Both the position numbers and the translations under genes were made by a program. From Paguma larvata (taxonomy: Eukaryota > Chordata > Mammalia > Carnivora > Viverridae): 64,000 nucleotides of DNA. Below, piece by piece: positions 23,234 to 34,903 of the stretch. The stretch's first letter is position 1. The number at the start of each line of letters is the position of its first letter. Where the stretch lies: positions 67,989,788-68,053,787 of the forward strand of contig CM057836.1 of assembly GCA_030068075.1 (NCBI GenBank), written 5' to 3'. The notes beneath the pieces are model-generated. The model had not been told where the DNA came from and did not search any database. It saw only the letters and a program-made list of their open reading frames with translations.

Positions 23234-23470
23234 ATTGGCCAATGTGTATGTGTGTATGTGCTGTGTTGTATGTGTGTGTTGAAAAAGAGAGAACCAGTCA
23301 TCAATTTCATCTGCGGAGGAACTTGAAGTGGGATCCCCTAGCTTGGTGGCTCTCAGCTGACACCTGTAGGGATTGCTCTGTACTGAAGAGAAATGCTCTC
23401 AGCTCCCTCCATGGAGGAGCAGCAGCACAATGCGGTGCCATAAATTACTGCTAGTTTCAGCTTGCAGGGG
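23234..23470 (+). promoter_or_regulatory. Candidate intron-1 regulatory block
   Basis: Starts with the perfect palindrome ATTGGCCAAT (23234-23243; CCAAT on both strands) and, after a TG-rich patch, continues as balanced-GC, repeat-free sequence (23290-23470) with GCTCTCAGCTGACACC (E-box CAGCTG) and GCAGCAGCACAATGCGGTGCC. Called only from motif content and lack of repeats; no conservation could be tested. Confidence 0.25.
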
Positions 23471-24677
23471 AAAAAAGTGTTAATTGGATAGTGAGCTTCT
23501 ATGTCCAGGCAATAAATGTGTGTGCATGTGCCTGTGCACGTGTGTGTGTGTAGGGGGTAGGGTGGTATAGTGAGAAATGTTGAGGGAAATGCATGGGTTT
23601 GCTTGACATGTCCAGATGAACCATTTGTGATTTTCCTTTTTTCTTTTCTTTTTTTTTTGTTTTTGTTTTTGTTTTTGTTTTGTCAAATGAGAGAGTAATG
23701 TTCTTTTGGCCAAAAAAAAAAAAAAAAAAAAAGACTTAAAAACAACTCACTACTTATGCTTTCTGCACCATTTCGGCCAACTGTCAGATTAGGGTTGAAT
23801 AAAGAGGTGATTTTGTAGTGAGTGATTCAAAGATACGATTTCATATTCTAGCATCCTGGAGCCATAGCAGCTAAGGTGACACACATGCCAACTGCTGTTC
23901 TGACCATACAAATTCTAAGAGCTGACATCCAGATAAAGACTCGAAGAGGAGTGAGGATCACTACACTGTGTGGCAAAATATTAAATACTATACCCATCTC
24001 TAGAGGAGTTAATGTTATGGCAATTTGAGACATAAATGCTGTCCCAAATAAATATGACCCCTGTTACATGTTTTCTCCTAGAACAGATTCATCTTTTAAT
24101 AAAAGGAAAATACTTGTCTGAAATTTAAAAGACACTTCACTTTTAAAGAAATTTAAAAGAAACCATCAATATTATTTCTCTGAAAACATAAAATGAGAGG
24201 AATGTTACAAAAATTCAAGGCAGCTGCTTCCAGTCACAGTTTGATCTGTTTTGTCTGTTGTAAAATCTGTATTAACTGAGATTTGAATAGGATATATATT
24301 TTATTGTCCATGTTATCAATACATATTATAGCAGAAATCCTTAAAGGGGCCTATTTTGCTCCCCTTCTCATATTTTAGAAAAAAAAACTGTCTCAGAAAA
24401 AGTAAAAGGTAATCATAAACACACCTGTATAAAACCCTAAGAGGGTTACCTGTTATGATAAACTACAAGGGTGTGATGGCTGATTGTAAAAGTGCAGTAT
24501 TAACTATTAAGAGACATCAGGTCTTCCTGGTAGATCAGGACAAATGAGCCCCTTCCAATAAGGTTAATTCTAGTTTCCGAATGGCTCCAGTTATATACCT
24601 GGTTTCTGAACTGAATGATGATTTATATGATACTATAAACGACTTTAGAACTTAATTTTTATTTTAATTCTCTGCAG

Positions 24678-25569
24678 ATTTTCTGGGTCCTTCTAAAAAG
24701 ACAAAACCAAAATGCATCACCGACACATAACCAATTGATATGCTGGCATCTTAACTCGGCCTTGCAGAGGCAGAGAAAAAGAAGAGGAGCTGTTGTGACA
24801 TCTAACAGCTTCCGGCTTCAGGGTTTGAACCCTACTGTTGGGGAGGGAAAAAGAGAAGTAAAATCCAGCCTGTTCAGGCCATGCCCAAGGAATTCTGCAT
24901 TGGTTACAGTGGTGCTGGAAGCCCTTGATATGACAGAAGAAGCAGGCCTGTAAAGCCACTCAGGGGTTAAGTGGTGCCATAAAGAGGCAAGAAACCTTTT
25001 TCTCCCTTTTGGCTTGGGACATCACATCTGGAGGACAGACACTCGAGGCATTCACAAGTATCCAAGGATCCTGGCTTACTGCTGATTTCTTGTACCTCTC
25101 TGAGAAGTATTTCCTTCTTAACGGACTCGGTTTCCCTTTTGCCTGGTACCACTGATGGTAGCTCGCAGACGGTAGTATTCCAGGAGTGAAGCATCTGTTG
25201 ACACCACTGATGCCCTTGAACTAGGTCATCGGACTCAAATGGATAAGTGACTTCCCTTTACCTTTTTTAACGCCGTTTCCAGAACGTTGCTTCCAAAGTG
25301 TATCCTCCCTTTGGACTGGAAGATCTGCTGCTGCCCTGTACCACTGGGGTCTACGTTTTCCATTTGGGAGGGGACTACAGGGAGAAAGGGAGGGGTTGCT
25401 GGAAGAAGAAGAAGAAAAAAAGAACTAGCTAAAAGGGGGCGCATCCCTCCCACTCCTGCCCATCCCCCTACCCTACTTGTTTCCAGACCCTTATTTCTAC
25501 TTCACGGTGTCCAGGACCATTTTGACCCTGTCGGCCCCGGCACCCCCCCGCCGCACCCCAGCCCCGAGC
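24678..25569 (+). other. NRXN1: Predicted 5'UTR part of NRXN1 exon 2
   Basis: Repeat-free sequence between the acceptor TTCTCTGCAG (ending 24677) and the neurexin ATG. It carries several upstream ATGs (for example within AAAATGCATCACC at about 24711). If instead the acceptor CCCTACTTGTTTCCAG (ending 25486) is used, the 5'UTR in this exon is only 83 bases. I prefer the longer version from a vague recollection of a long alpha-neurexin-1 leader, but the sequence alone does not decide. Confidence 0.45.
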
Positions 25570-26341
25570 ATGGGGACGGCGCTTCTCCAGCGCGGGGGCT
25601 GCTTTCTCCTGTGCCTCTCGCTGCTGCTCCTGGGCTGCTGGGCAGAGCTGGGCAGCGGGCTCGAGTTCCCGGGCGCTGAGGGTCAGTGGACGCGCTTCCC
25701 CAAGTGGAACGCCTGCTGCGAGAGCGAGATGAGCTTCCAGCTCAAGACACGCAGCGCGCGCGGCCTAGTGCTCTACTTCGACGACGAGGGCTTCTGCGAC
25801 TTCCTGGAGCTCATCCTGACGCGCGGCGGCCGCCTGCAGCTCAGCTTCTCCATTTTCTGCGCAGAGCCCGCCACGCTTCTGGCCGACACGCCGGTCAACG
25901 ACGGCGCCTGGCATAACGTGCGCATCCGCCGCCAGTTCCGCAACACCACGCTCTTCATCGACCAGGTGGAGGCCAAGTGGGTGGAGGTCAAGTCGAAGCG
26001 CCGGGACATGACCGTGTTCAGCGGCCTGTTTGTCGGAGGGCTGCCCCCGGAACTGCGCGCGGCGGCGCTCAAGCTGACGCTGGCCTCCGTGCGGGAGCGG
26101 GAGCCCTTTAAGGGGTGGATCCGCGACGTGAGGGTCAACTCCTCCCAGGCGCTGCCGGTGGACAGCGGCGAGGTGAAGCTGGACGACGAGCCGCCTAACA
26201 GCGGCGGGGGAAGCCCGTGCGAGGCGGGCGAGGAGGGCGAGGGCGGGGTGTGCCTCAACGGAGGCGTGTGCTCGGTGGTTGACGACCAGGCCGTGTGCGA
26301 CTGTTCGAGAACCGGCTTCCGCGGCAAGGACTGCAGCCAAG
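25570..26341 (+). CDS. NRXN1: Neurexin-1 alpha, first coding exon (partial CDS)
   Basis: Encodes residues 1-257 plus one base of the next codon of neurexin-1 alpha, a presynaptic single-pass adhesion receptor that binds neuroligins, LRRTMs and other partners through LNS domains. The ATG sits in a strong initiation context (A at -3, G at +4). Residues 1-30 are a signal peptide with hydrophobic core FLLCLSLLLLGCW. Residues about 31-210 are LNS1/LamG-1 (LEFPGAEGQWTRFPKW; GLVLYFDDEGFCDFLEL; MTVFSGLFVGGLP). Sequons N125-T-T and N190-S-S fit known glycosylation positions. Residues 217-258 are EGF-like A with six cysteines at 217, 228, 234, 243, 245 and 255. The exon ends in phase 1 (CAA G) before GTAAGG. 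Not the beta form, whose start lies far downstream. Relative to the human protein as I remember it, N116 and A194 may be substitutions. Later exons lie beyond the window. Confidence 0.97.
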
Positions 26342-26347
26342 GTAAGG
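26342..26347 (+). other. NRXN1: NRXN1 exon 2 splice donor
   Basis: GTAAGG directly after the phase-1 codon start; reading on gives Gly-Lys-Ala-stop, so the open frame closes 11 bases into the intron. This placement keeps the known protein continuation after Cys-Ser-Gln. Confidence 0.9.
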
Positions 26348-29300
26348 CCTGACGCCTGACCCACCGGGGGCCTTGGCCTGGGCAGGGCGCGGGGAGGCAG
26401 GGCGAGGCAGCGGGACCGGCTGGTGCATGGGGCCTTCCTTCTCTGGACGCTGCGTTTCAGCTAGTGTCCAGGTGAAGACCTGTTTGTGGCCTCTCTGCCT
26501 TATCACCCCCCACAGCCCTTCCTTTGGCATCCTCTTAACGTTTGAGCAGCCCCATTTCCAGGTTCCCATTACTCCTGGGAACCCTTCGGGCCAGCCCCGC
26601 CTCCTTCCAAGTGGCAAGTAGAATGACCTCTCCTCTTCAGATTCCTCCGGGTTGTTAGGCTGCTCCCTATCTTCAGTGGGCCATGGCCCACCTGAATAAC
26701 ACTGCGCTCTCCTCTAGCACCTCTGCGTCTGTAATACGCAGATGCTCCCCATAAGATGCAGACAAGCATCTAGAAGATTGGGCACACATTTGGTGAAGAA
26801 TGGAGTGCAGGAGAGGTTCACTATGGTTGAAATCTCCACGTTTGTTATTCATGGTGAAGGACAAGGGGAACAGGATTCACAGGAACTGCTTTGCCTTTTA
26901 TAAGTAAAGTGTAAAGTCCCGCTCCTCCTGGTTGTGGAAAGATTGGGCAGTGGAAGGGGGCACATGTGAAAATTGTTTTGATTAGAAGGAGGAGGGTTCT
27001 TGGAATTAATGTTAGTGTCTGCGGTTATGTCCACGTCCAACATTTGTCAGTTTAGGAAAAATTATGTGATTTGTGTGGTTTCTTGAAGTGGGAGACAGGT
27101 CAGCTAATATTTAGAAATGTCAGAAATTAAATAACATATTTCTCAATTAGCAGATGCCTTGGGAAGATAAATAGCCCAGAAATTCAGATGTCGCTGGACT
27201 GGGAGGTTTCTGTAGGCTAATAAACAGGAGATGCATATGAAGGATTGCAGGAGATTTCCTGAGTATATTTAGCTAATGGTATTTATCTGAGGCTAAGCTG
27301 TAATTTCTGTTGTTTTGAAGGATTGAAACAGTGTGGAATTAAACACACACACACACACACGCACGCACACACACACACACACAAAATGTACCTAAGTTTT
27401 ATTTTTCTCCCTTTCATAAATAAAATTCAGTCATTAATGTGTCTCCAATGTTGCTACATGACAATGGCCAAGGAAGAATATTGTATAATTACCGGAACAC
27501 CTATGAACAGAAAGTGACTGATATGAAAAAGATAAAATATGGTTTTATTTGTGGCTGAGCAGGAGAGATGTCAGGGTTTAAAGTAGATAGCTTATGGGTC
27601 AAATCAAGACAGTCAACACATAGATAAATGACATGTGTGACTGAAGTTGTTTTAAAAAGGTTATTAAATCTGATTTAGCTGTAAGGACAAAACCTCTATG
27701 TCTGGTTGTATTTTATTGTATAATGTCTCCTGTTTTTTTTTTTGTTTTTTTTTTTTTTTTTGCTGACACTGCTAAGAGGTACTAGCCCTTATAAATCTTA
27801 TTAGACCTGGCAGTTCTCTCTCATCTGACTTTAAGAGAAATGAAGACTTGATAAAATTTGTAATTGTTTAAAGGAAGTTAGTTAGAAAGAAAAAAAGCCG
27901 GTCATTAGAGAAAGAAGAGTTCTTTAGCCTTTATGGGTTTAAGGGGAAAAAAAGTAAAGGGTTATTTATTATTCTTTGCCTTCATGAAGGTTTTTTTTGG
28001 TGTGTTTTTTGTTTTGTTTTGTTTTGTTTTCATTATATTTTGGCTAAGTAATTGTAGAAGACTATGTATTCCATGGCCTATACTGAACTTCAACTTGGCC
28101 AGTAAATTTCCATGGATTTAGCACTCAGGCTTTATAGTTAGGTTTTATACAACAAAGCCTAATTTTATTTATCACAAAAATAAAACAGTACATGTTTTTC
28201 CTCTCCCAAATCTCATTTAATTGTAAATCTTGAATGAAATGGCTACTTATGATGATTTAGTCTATTCTGATTTGAAGCTCTATACATCTGCACTGATTAA
28301 TAGAAATAAATTTTGAAAAATGAACATTATTTTATGGAGAAATTGCTCTATGTATCCTAGTGCCACTTTAAAATACAGAGTAGACAGTTTAATGAAGGAC
28401 ACATGAGATATAACTTCCTTCCTTAAATTAGGAAACAAATATGACACAATGACAGCTTGTTCTGTGTGGGAGGGTGTTTTAAATTAAAATTTTTATTTTT
28501 TGTGCATTTTAAATGTAGGGAACCAGGGATCATGCATAATCAGGAACACTTAAGAGTGGAGAAAGCATGGCAAAAGTACTATGTTGAAGAGAAACAGAAT
28601 TAGATGTTTCCGAAATGCATTTTATTTTGCTGGTGGATAACTCTCTCCATAAGAGGAAGAATTTAGAATTACCAAGATGCATAATTGAACAGAATAAATA
28701 CCTGATGCATAAGGTAATTCAATTCAGAAAAGAAAAATCCACCAGGAGGGTTCTGGAACATTGATTCGTTTTGAAAATTTGATCTGGAAACAGAGTGCAG
28801 AGATCACCACTAGTGACTAGTCATGAAAGGAAAACAAAAGGCTGGATTTTTTTGACTATCACAGAAATAGGAGATGGAGTGATAAAGACAGAGTTGATCT
28901 GCTCAGAAGGATTGGCTCCATTTTGTGTATTTTCTCTATTTCATGTGTGTCAAGTGACTATTAAATAATTAATTGAGAATGAATGCCTCTCCCAACACCA
29001 ATCATGTATTGATGGCTAGGGATAGATGGTTTCTATTCAGATGAAGTATAAGCAAAACCCTGACTCTAGCCAGTATTTAACACTGATTGCCACATTCTTT
29101 TTAAAAACTAATTTAGAAACAAATCGGCATTCATTATAGAAAATTTAGGGAAAAAAATTAACAGCCAACATTAGATAAGATTCAAATTACATCTAGTTCT
29201 AACTAAATTTCTCTATTAACTTAACCTAATATTTAGTATCATTTGGTTGCCTTCATAATAAAAATATAATAAGAGCTACTAAAAAGACAATGATAATATT

Positions 29301-30189
29301 ATTTATGTCCTTTTTTCTTTCTTTTTTCTGGCCCGGAATGTCTTGCCACAACTTCTGTATCTATGGTTCTCTGGAATATTTTTTATTTAATGAGCTTCAT
29401 TTCATCCTTACTCTACTTATTCAGGCCTAGCAAGTTTTATATATTTATTTATGTAGCCCTGGAAGGAGAACACAAGAAAGGTTATGTGTCATGACCAGGG
29501 CAGTGGCAGAGTCTGCTTACTTACAAGTGCAGGCATTCTTCTTCTAGAGCCATCTATTCTCTTCTCTGCTGAATAAGATTACCATTTTATGATGATTGAT
29601 ATTTGTTTTTAGGTTCAGGAATTATTCAGTAGGAAAAAAAAAATATATATAAAGTGGCTGGTAGAACAGAACTAACTTATGCATCACTTATGTTCTTTGA
29701 CCCTGAAAGTCAACCTCAGAACTCAACTATCCAAGAATGTCATCTTTCCTGAATGATGGATGCTTATGGGGTACATAACTTTTTCAGTGAACCATACTGA
29801 TCTAAGTGCCCCAGGACCATTATTATTTAATAACTTTCTACTTAAAAGGACTAATAGTTCCTTAGCAGCTTAAAAGAATTAGTGAATTCCACATCTATCC
29901 GGCTTAAAAATGAGAATAAACGGCTGATCAATGAGAAGTGAAGTTATACTTTTTTTATGATTTTCAGGTTTCATGCATTTTAGGGTCATTTATGTTAAAA
30001 TTTCATACTAGACTCTGAATGTCATTTTTATTTACTTTCCCTATTTAAATGGCCATGAACATACACCTTATGATGGCTATTTACTACAAATCACTAAACA
30101 TGGTGGTGTGATAGATGTCATTTAATAAAGTCCCTTCTTTATAAGACTTTACTAATGTGACCAGATAGACAACAATATTCACTTAGTCA
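26348..30189 (+). other. NRXN1: NRXN1 intron 2, first segment, no exon seen
   Basis: CpG-rich for the first few hundred bases (to about 26.6 kb), then AT-rich. It holds an (AC)n at 27343-27383, a T-rich run at about 27730-27760 and a (GTTTT)n tract at about 28005-28032. No diagnostic transposable element was recognised by eye, which is notable compared with the flanks. Short open frames here have no splice-bounded coding character. Confidence 0.6.
27343..27383 (+). repeat. (AC)n microsatellite
   Basis: About 20 AC units, interrupted by two GC-containing units (ACGCACGC) near 27360. Confidence 0.93.
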
Positions 30190-30830
30190 TTTCTACCTGC
30201 AATTTTTTATTCAACAGAAGTTGATTGAATGCTTCGTAAGTGCCTGAGTAGCAGGCTCAGGGAATAATATGGTGAATAAACTCTCATAAATAGTTCCTAC
30301 CTTCCTAGACTTTGCATTCCAATGAGGAGATGCAGTTATTAAAAAAAAAAAAAAAAAGTAAATGGAGACTTAAAATCGTGGTGTGTATTTTGGGGGACAG
30401 GTACATGATATTGTGAAAACTTAAAATAGTGTGAACTAACCTATCAAAGAAGGTTTCCTTGAGGATTGATGTTTAAAATATGAGAGGTGAGAAGGAATTA
30501 GACAGGTAAATGCAGAGTAATAATACTGTGTACAAAAGCCTACTGTAGAGGTGGTGTGGCATATTCAAACAACTGAGAGAATGCCCTTGAGGATGGAGCT
30601 TTTAGAAAGAGGAGTGGGGCCAAGTCTTTCAGGGCCTTCTAGATCACATCAAGGATTTGAATCTTTATGGTAAAATCTTTATGGTAATCAAAAAACAATG
30701 GAAGGAGTTAGAGTGGAAGGTAGGGAGGAGGGTGTCATTATCAAGTTTATATCTTACAATGTCACTTTGGCTACAGTGTGGAGAACACATTGATAGGGGG
30801 CCAGGGAAAAAGAGAAAACATTATCTTCTG
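30190..30830 (-). mobile_element. L2 LINE relic, minus strand
   Basis: Begins with the reversed L2 3' end (GATTGAATGCTTCGTAAGTGCC, AGGGAATAATATGGTGAATAAAC, CCTTCCTAGACTTTGCATTCCAATGAGG) and continues into the reversed upstream 3'UTR blocks (AAGGTTTCCTTGAGGATTGA, AGGGCCTTCTAGATCACA, CACTTTGGCTACAGTGTGG). Diverged, no coding capacity. A 17-A run near 30342 interrupts it. Confidence 0.75.
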
Positions 30831-32695
30831 TTTGTCAGTCAAAAAAAATTTCTTTAAGCACCCTCTCTAAGCTATAGACTGAACTAAAGGGACATGAGGG
30901 AAAAACAAGATTCTTTAAGGAACTTAGAATCTTTGTGAGTTTTGTTATGCATAAAAATTTAAGGCCATTCATTGTTAGGAATACTTGTTTCTATCTGCAA
31001 AAAGTATCTGTACCCTTTCTGTGGATTATCATGTAGATAATATCCTCAGATAAACCCACCAAATCTATAGGCTTCTGGAGCCCATTGGCAATGTCATACT
31101 TTGTTGTATCCTCCAAGAATCTTGTTCGATATGCTTTTCTTGTGACAGTATATATCAGTTGATTGATTCTAGGCTTTCAGTGTTTTAACTACTGCAATAA
31201 AGAAAAATATTACATAGATACTTAATTTTTTTATTCTAATTGAAAATTTTTATTATGATTAAGCAGGCCTTTAACACAGAATCATTTGTAAAAACTACCA
31301 CTCTCCATATAAACTAATACAGTGATTCATCTCAATCCTATACTTAAATAGTGATGTTTAGTATATTTACTCTAGTATATAGATGTAGATATTTAATGAA
31401 CCTATCCTTTTGTGATTTGTCTTTGAGGCTCTCCTATAAGTTAAAGGTACTTACATGTATCTACAAAGAAGCTAAATACTATATCTGAGCTTATAAACTC
31501 AAGTAAGCTATTCTTATAGTTACTGTAAACATATTTAGCATAAATTTACATATATGCCAGTGAAATCATGTTCCACTTTTGGATACCATTAAATGTAATG
31601 TGGTAATGAACTGATACAAAACAAAACAAAACAAAACAACTCCTGATTGACTACAGAAAGAACTAACACTATGTAATTTTTATGCTATTCTTAGCTATAT
31701 TGTGAGGATATCTGAAGCTACAGTGGTTCCTGAAAATAGTCATTGACCTCATTTTATCTCCGTTTCTCAGTAAACATTTAGTGGCCACATTGCTTGCAGG
31801 GTTAACTCCTATAAATGATCATTGAAAATTAAGTCCCAGAGATATTTGGTTTTTATTTTATTCTGGAGATAATAAAGCTACTGTTACAAGTTTCTATGCA
31901 AAATATACTTTCACGAAGTGCCTAAGTGATTATGACATAATTCAGAATAAATCATTTTTGTATTCTAAAAGTTTTGAGTTCGTTATGCAAAACCCATTTA
32001 ATTTTTTCTCTTGTCTATTTATGTATAATTTTATGACTCAGTCCCTTTTCTATTACTGAAAACACAGAAATTGGTGAATTTGTTGGTCTTTGCTAAATAG
32101 TAAGTCTTAAAATGTTTCATTTAGGTTTTAGATATAAAAAGTCTTTCGGTTAGTTGTCTCAGAGATCTTCAGAAATTGCATGGCTTTTTTTTCCTCTTAT
32201 GTATAGATCGTGTTTTTACTTGAATTTGAGAATGGGTGCAGTACTCTCTGATTCTTTTCCTGCCGTGTTATTACACAACGTGTGCCAACAGAATGTAGCA
32301 TGTAGTCCAAAGAACTAAATTCTAGATATGGCATTGACTCTAAATCACTGTTAAAAATAGGGTAAGGTCACTAGTGTTCTTTGTTTCAATTTTAAAAATT
32401 ATAAATTGAGAAACCCCAAATCAGACAACTAATATATTCGAGCTTCTGCTAACCTATTTCAGAGTGTGAGTAGTTAATAGACATAAACTCCCAGAAAATC
32501 GTGGACATTTGAAAGAAATACCTAATGGCAGCAGAGTAGATGGCCCTAAAAATTTTATAAATGTTAATAGTGAAAATGTTAAACATGTTTCTGTAAATCT
32601 GTGTTGGGGTCATTTTAGATGAAGTTTAGATCATTCATGCTCAATAGTGTGTATAAGATATGTTAGTTTTCTTATTGCACATTGATAATTTAGTA
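30831..32695 (+). other. NRXN1 intron 2, AT-rich, nothing recognised
   Basis: No repeat family, exon or RNA gene recognised, apart from a short (AAAAC)n at about 31617-31638. Confidence 0.5.
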
Positions 32696-32769
32696 CAGAC
32701 ATGCTGAGTAAAGAAGACAATGGTCCCCTATGTAAAACTCTAAACAAATGAAATAAACAGTTTAAGGCA

Positions 32770-33032
32770 GCAGCTAAGTGGGTGTATATTATGATTCTAT
32801 TTATATGAAATTCAAAGCAGACACAATTAATCTGTGGTGATAGAGTGCAGAACTGAGGTTACCTTGTGACAGTATGGACTAGAAGAGGCCTCAGTGGAGC
32901 CTTTCACATTTTCTGTTTGGTGTTTACATGGCTATATATATTTGTAAAGATTCACTGAACTACACACTTAAGATTTATATGTGAAGTATCTACACATAAG
33001 AAACTTTATGTATGTTCTATCTCAATTTTAAA
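32770..33032 (+). mobile_element. L1ME-type 3' end, plus strand
   Basis: Shows the terminal L1ME pattern ATTCTATTTATATGAAATTC, GTGATAGAGTGCAGAACTGAGG, TTTACATGGCTATATATATTTG, ATTCACTGAACTACACACTTAAG and ending ATCTCAATTTTAAA. Its last 74 bases (32959-33032) recur at 33825-33900. Confidence 0.8.
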
Positions 33033-33699
33033 CATTTCTTCAACTTATAAAAATAATGATGCTAATGAATACATACAGTGTGTACATATTGATACCCTAA
33101 ATACATATTAAAATGTACTTAGGAAGAAATTCTTAATGGAAATCCATATTTTCAAACAGTAGGCAAAGGAGTCAAATATTTGTAACATAAATCCAAAGAA
33201 CATTCTGGAGAGCAAGTGTATATACATGTCAATAAATTTAAGGGTAAGAAGAGTATTCTGTTTTAAACTCCGGCATACCCTTTAACTTTTTTCCAATTTT
33301 TTGTGCCTTTGTAATAGAAATAACACACATAGAACAATAAACCATTCCCATTTTATATTTGCATCTATTAAGCAAAAGCCTACCAACACATTCAAGCAGT
33401 GTCAGTTTTCTATTTATGACAAATCAACTACTGGAATTTTAAGTAATTGGATGATGAGTATGTTGTAAGGTTTAAATAAATATTTGAATGAGTGTTTGGA
33501 TATTGGTAAAACATTACCAGTCCAACCATAACTCATCTTATTCTCTATCTCTACAAATACACATGATTTTCCCCCCAGAATATTAGGCATCACATTTTTC
33601 CAAAAGGTGAACTAGATGTCCCTCCTTTCTTCTTGCCATAAGGACCTCTTAGGCTTGAATACAAGCTGAAATTATTCTGTTTAGAATCGTAACAGTTAT

Positions 33700-34050
33700 T
33701 GTAATTACTATTTAGTGTTTACTGAGTGAAAGACTTTGTACAGTGTGCTTTGTTCATCTTGACCTTATTTATTCCTACCACATCCTAATTGATAGGTTTT
33801 ATAAAATTCCCATTTTATAGAGAAACTACACACTTAAGATTTACATATGTGAAGTATCTACACATAAGAAACTTTATGTATGTTCTATCTCAATTTTAAA
33901 AATTGATAGGTTTTATAAAATTTCCATTTTATAGAGGAGAAACTTGTGGATTGGAAAAGCTAGCTTGACAAAAGTCCCATAGCTCAATGACAGAGCTGAA
34001 ATTTGAGCCCGGATGTGTCCACTACCCCAGCAGGCAACTCTGTCCATTAT
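33700..34050 (-). mobile_element. MIR, minus strand, split by a local insertion
   Basis: Minus-strand MIR: TGTTTACTGAGTGAAAGACTTTG at the start, CATTTTATAGAGGAGAAACTTG in the middle, CATAGCTCAATGACAGAGCTGAAATTTGAGCCC and the reversed tRNA-like head toward 34050. Within it, a 36-bp piece (33787-33822) is repeated at 33901-33936 with one mismatch, enclosing a 78-bp insertion. Confidence 0.8.
33823..33900 (+). repeat. Templated insertion copied from 32959-33032
   Basis: Positions 33825-33900 match 32959-33032 base for base except for two extra bases (CA in GATTTACATATGTG versus GATTTATATGTG). The insertion is flanked by a 36-bp direct duplication of MIR sequence (33787-33822 and 33901-33936, one C/T difference). 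There is no poly(A) at the junction beyond the A/T-rich TTTTAAA that is also present at the source. Confidence 0.9.
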
Positions 34051-34407
34051 ATGACATAACCTGTACCTTTCACTTAACAAACAGCTAATGGATGCTGGGA
34101 ATTTGGTTACAAGTTGTCAGCTTGTTGCTGGTATGAATGGCTGACTTGTAATAAACCTTTCAGAATTGAAGATTGTGGCAGACCCTTAAATTTAGTGCCA
34201 TTTCCTAATATCATGATAATAAAGAAACAAAATAGCTTGTCAGAATTCATCACACTCTGTTTCTGTTAACACTTGCTTATTTTCCACTTTTGTTGACCTT
34301 TTAATATTACACTTAACGAATTGATTCTACTTTAACGTAGCTAGAAATAAAGCCCCCATATTTTGCACCTACAGAACTAAATTAATCTGAAGAAATACAT
34401 TTAATTC

Positions 34408-34647
34408 TTTTTTTTAAATTTTTGACATTTATTAATTTTTAAAAAAAATTGAATCTTTATTTTTGAGAGAGAGACAGAGCATGACCAGGGAAGGAGCAGA
34501 GAGAGAGGGAGACACAGAATCTGAAGCAGGCTCCAGGCTCTGAGCTGTCACTACAGAGCCTGAGGCGGGGCTCTAACCCACAAACCATGATATTATGACC
34601 TGAGCTGAAGTCAGACACTCACTTGACTGTGCCACCCAGGCACCTCC
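34408..34647 (-). mobile_element. CAN-SINE, minus strand, first of a pair
   Basis: TTTATTTTTGAGAGAGAGAC, GAAGCAGGCTCCAGGCTCTGAG, GACTGTGCCACCCAGGCACC. It directly abuts a second minus-strand SINE; a single 16-bp target-site duplication (GAAATACATTTAATTC 34392-34407 / GAAGTACATTTAATTC 34904-34919) encloses both. Confidence 0.93.
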
Positions 34648-34903
34648 AGCGTTTATTCATTTTTTAGAGACAGATAGAGACAGAGTTTGAGTGTTGGGAG
34701 GGACCGAGAGAGAGACACGCACAGGATCTGAGGGCAGCGTTTATTCATTTTTTAGAGACAGAGTTTGAGTGTTGGGAGGGACAGAGAGACACGCACAGGA
34801 TCTGAGGGCGACTCCAGACTCTGAACTGGAACCCAAGGATTGTGAGATCATGACCTGAGTTGAAGTCGGACGCCTAACTTACTGAGCCACCCAGGCGCCC
34901 CAT
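34648..34903 (-). mobile_element. CAN-SINE, minus strand, with internal tandem duplication
   Basis: The poly(T)-side part is tandemly duplicated: unit 1 at 34648-34735 (88 bp) and unit 2 at 34736-34809 (74 bp) both run AGCGTTTATTCATTTTTTAG ... CAGGATCTGAGGGC; unit 2 lacks two short internal pieces. The rest continues as GACCTGAGTTGAAGTCGG to CACCCAGGCGCCCC. A stretch normally between them is missing, so the element is rearranged. Confidence 0.88.

Larger units (their letters stand above)
21836..24677 (+). other. NRXN1: Predicted NRXN1 intron 1
   Basis: Runs from donor GTAAAG at 21836 to the polypyrimidine-AG TTTTATTTTAATTCTCTGCAG ending at 24677. A second, also strong, acceptor (CCCTACTTGTTTCCAG, ending 25486) would lengthen the intron by about 0.8 kb. 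The intron holds a compound TC/AC microsatellite, a (TTTTTG)n tract at about 23650-23685 and a 20-A run near 23713-23732. No coding exon was seen in it. Confidence 0.5.

Noticed and set aside
25477..25569. Upstream in-frame extension of the neurexin reading frame from a TTG at 25477
   Set aside because: No ATG upstream in frame; the signal peptide begins at the ATG at 25570, which has a strong initiation context and matches alpha-neurexin-1.
25765..26364. Minus-strand open frames of 199 and 184 codons opposite the neurexin exon
   Set aside because: Antisense shadows of a GC-rich coding exon; no recognisable protein features.
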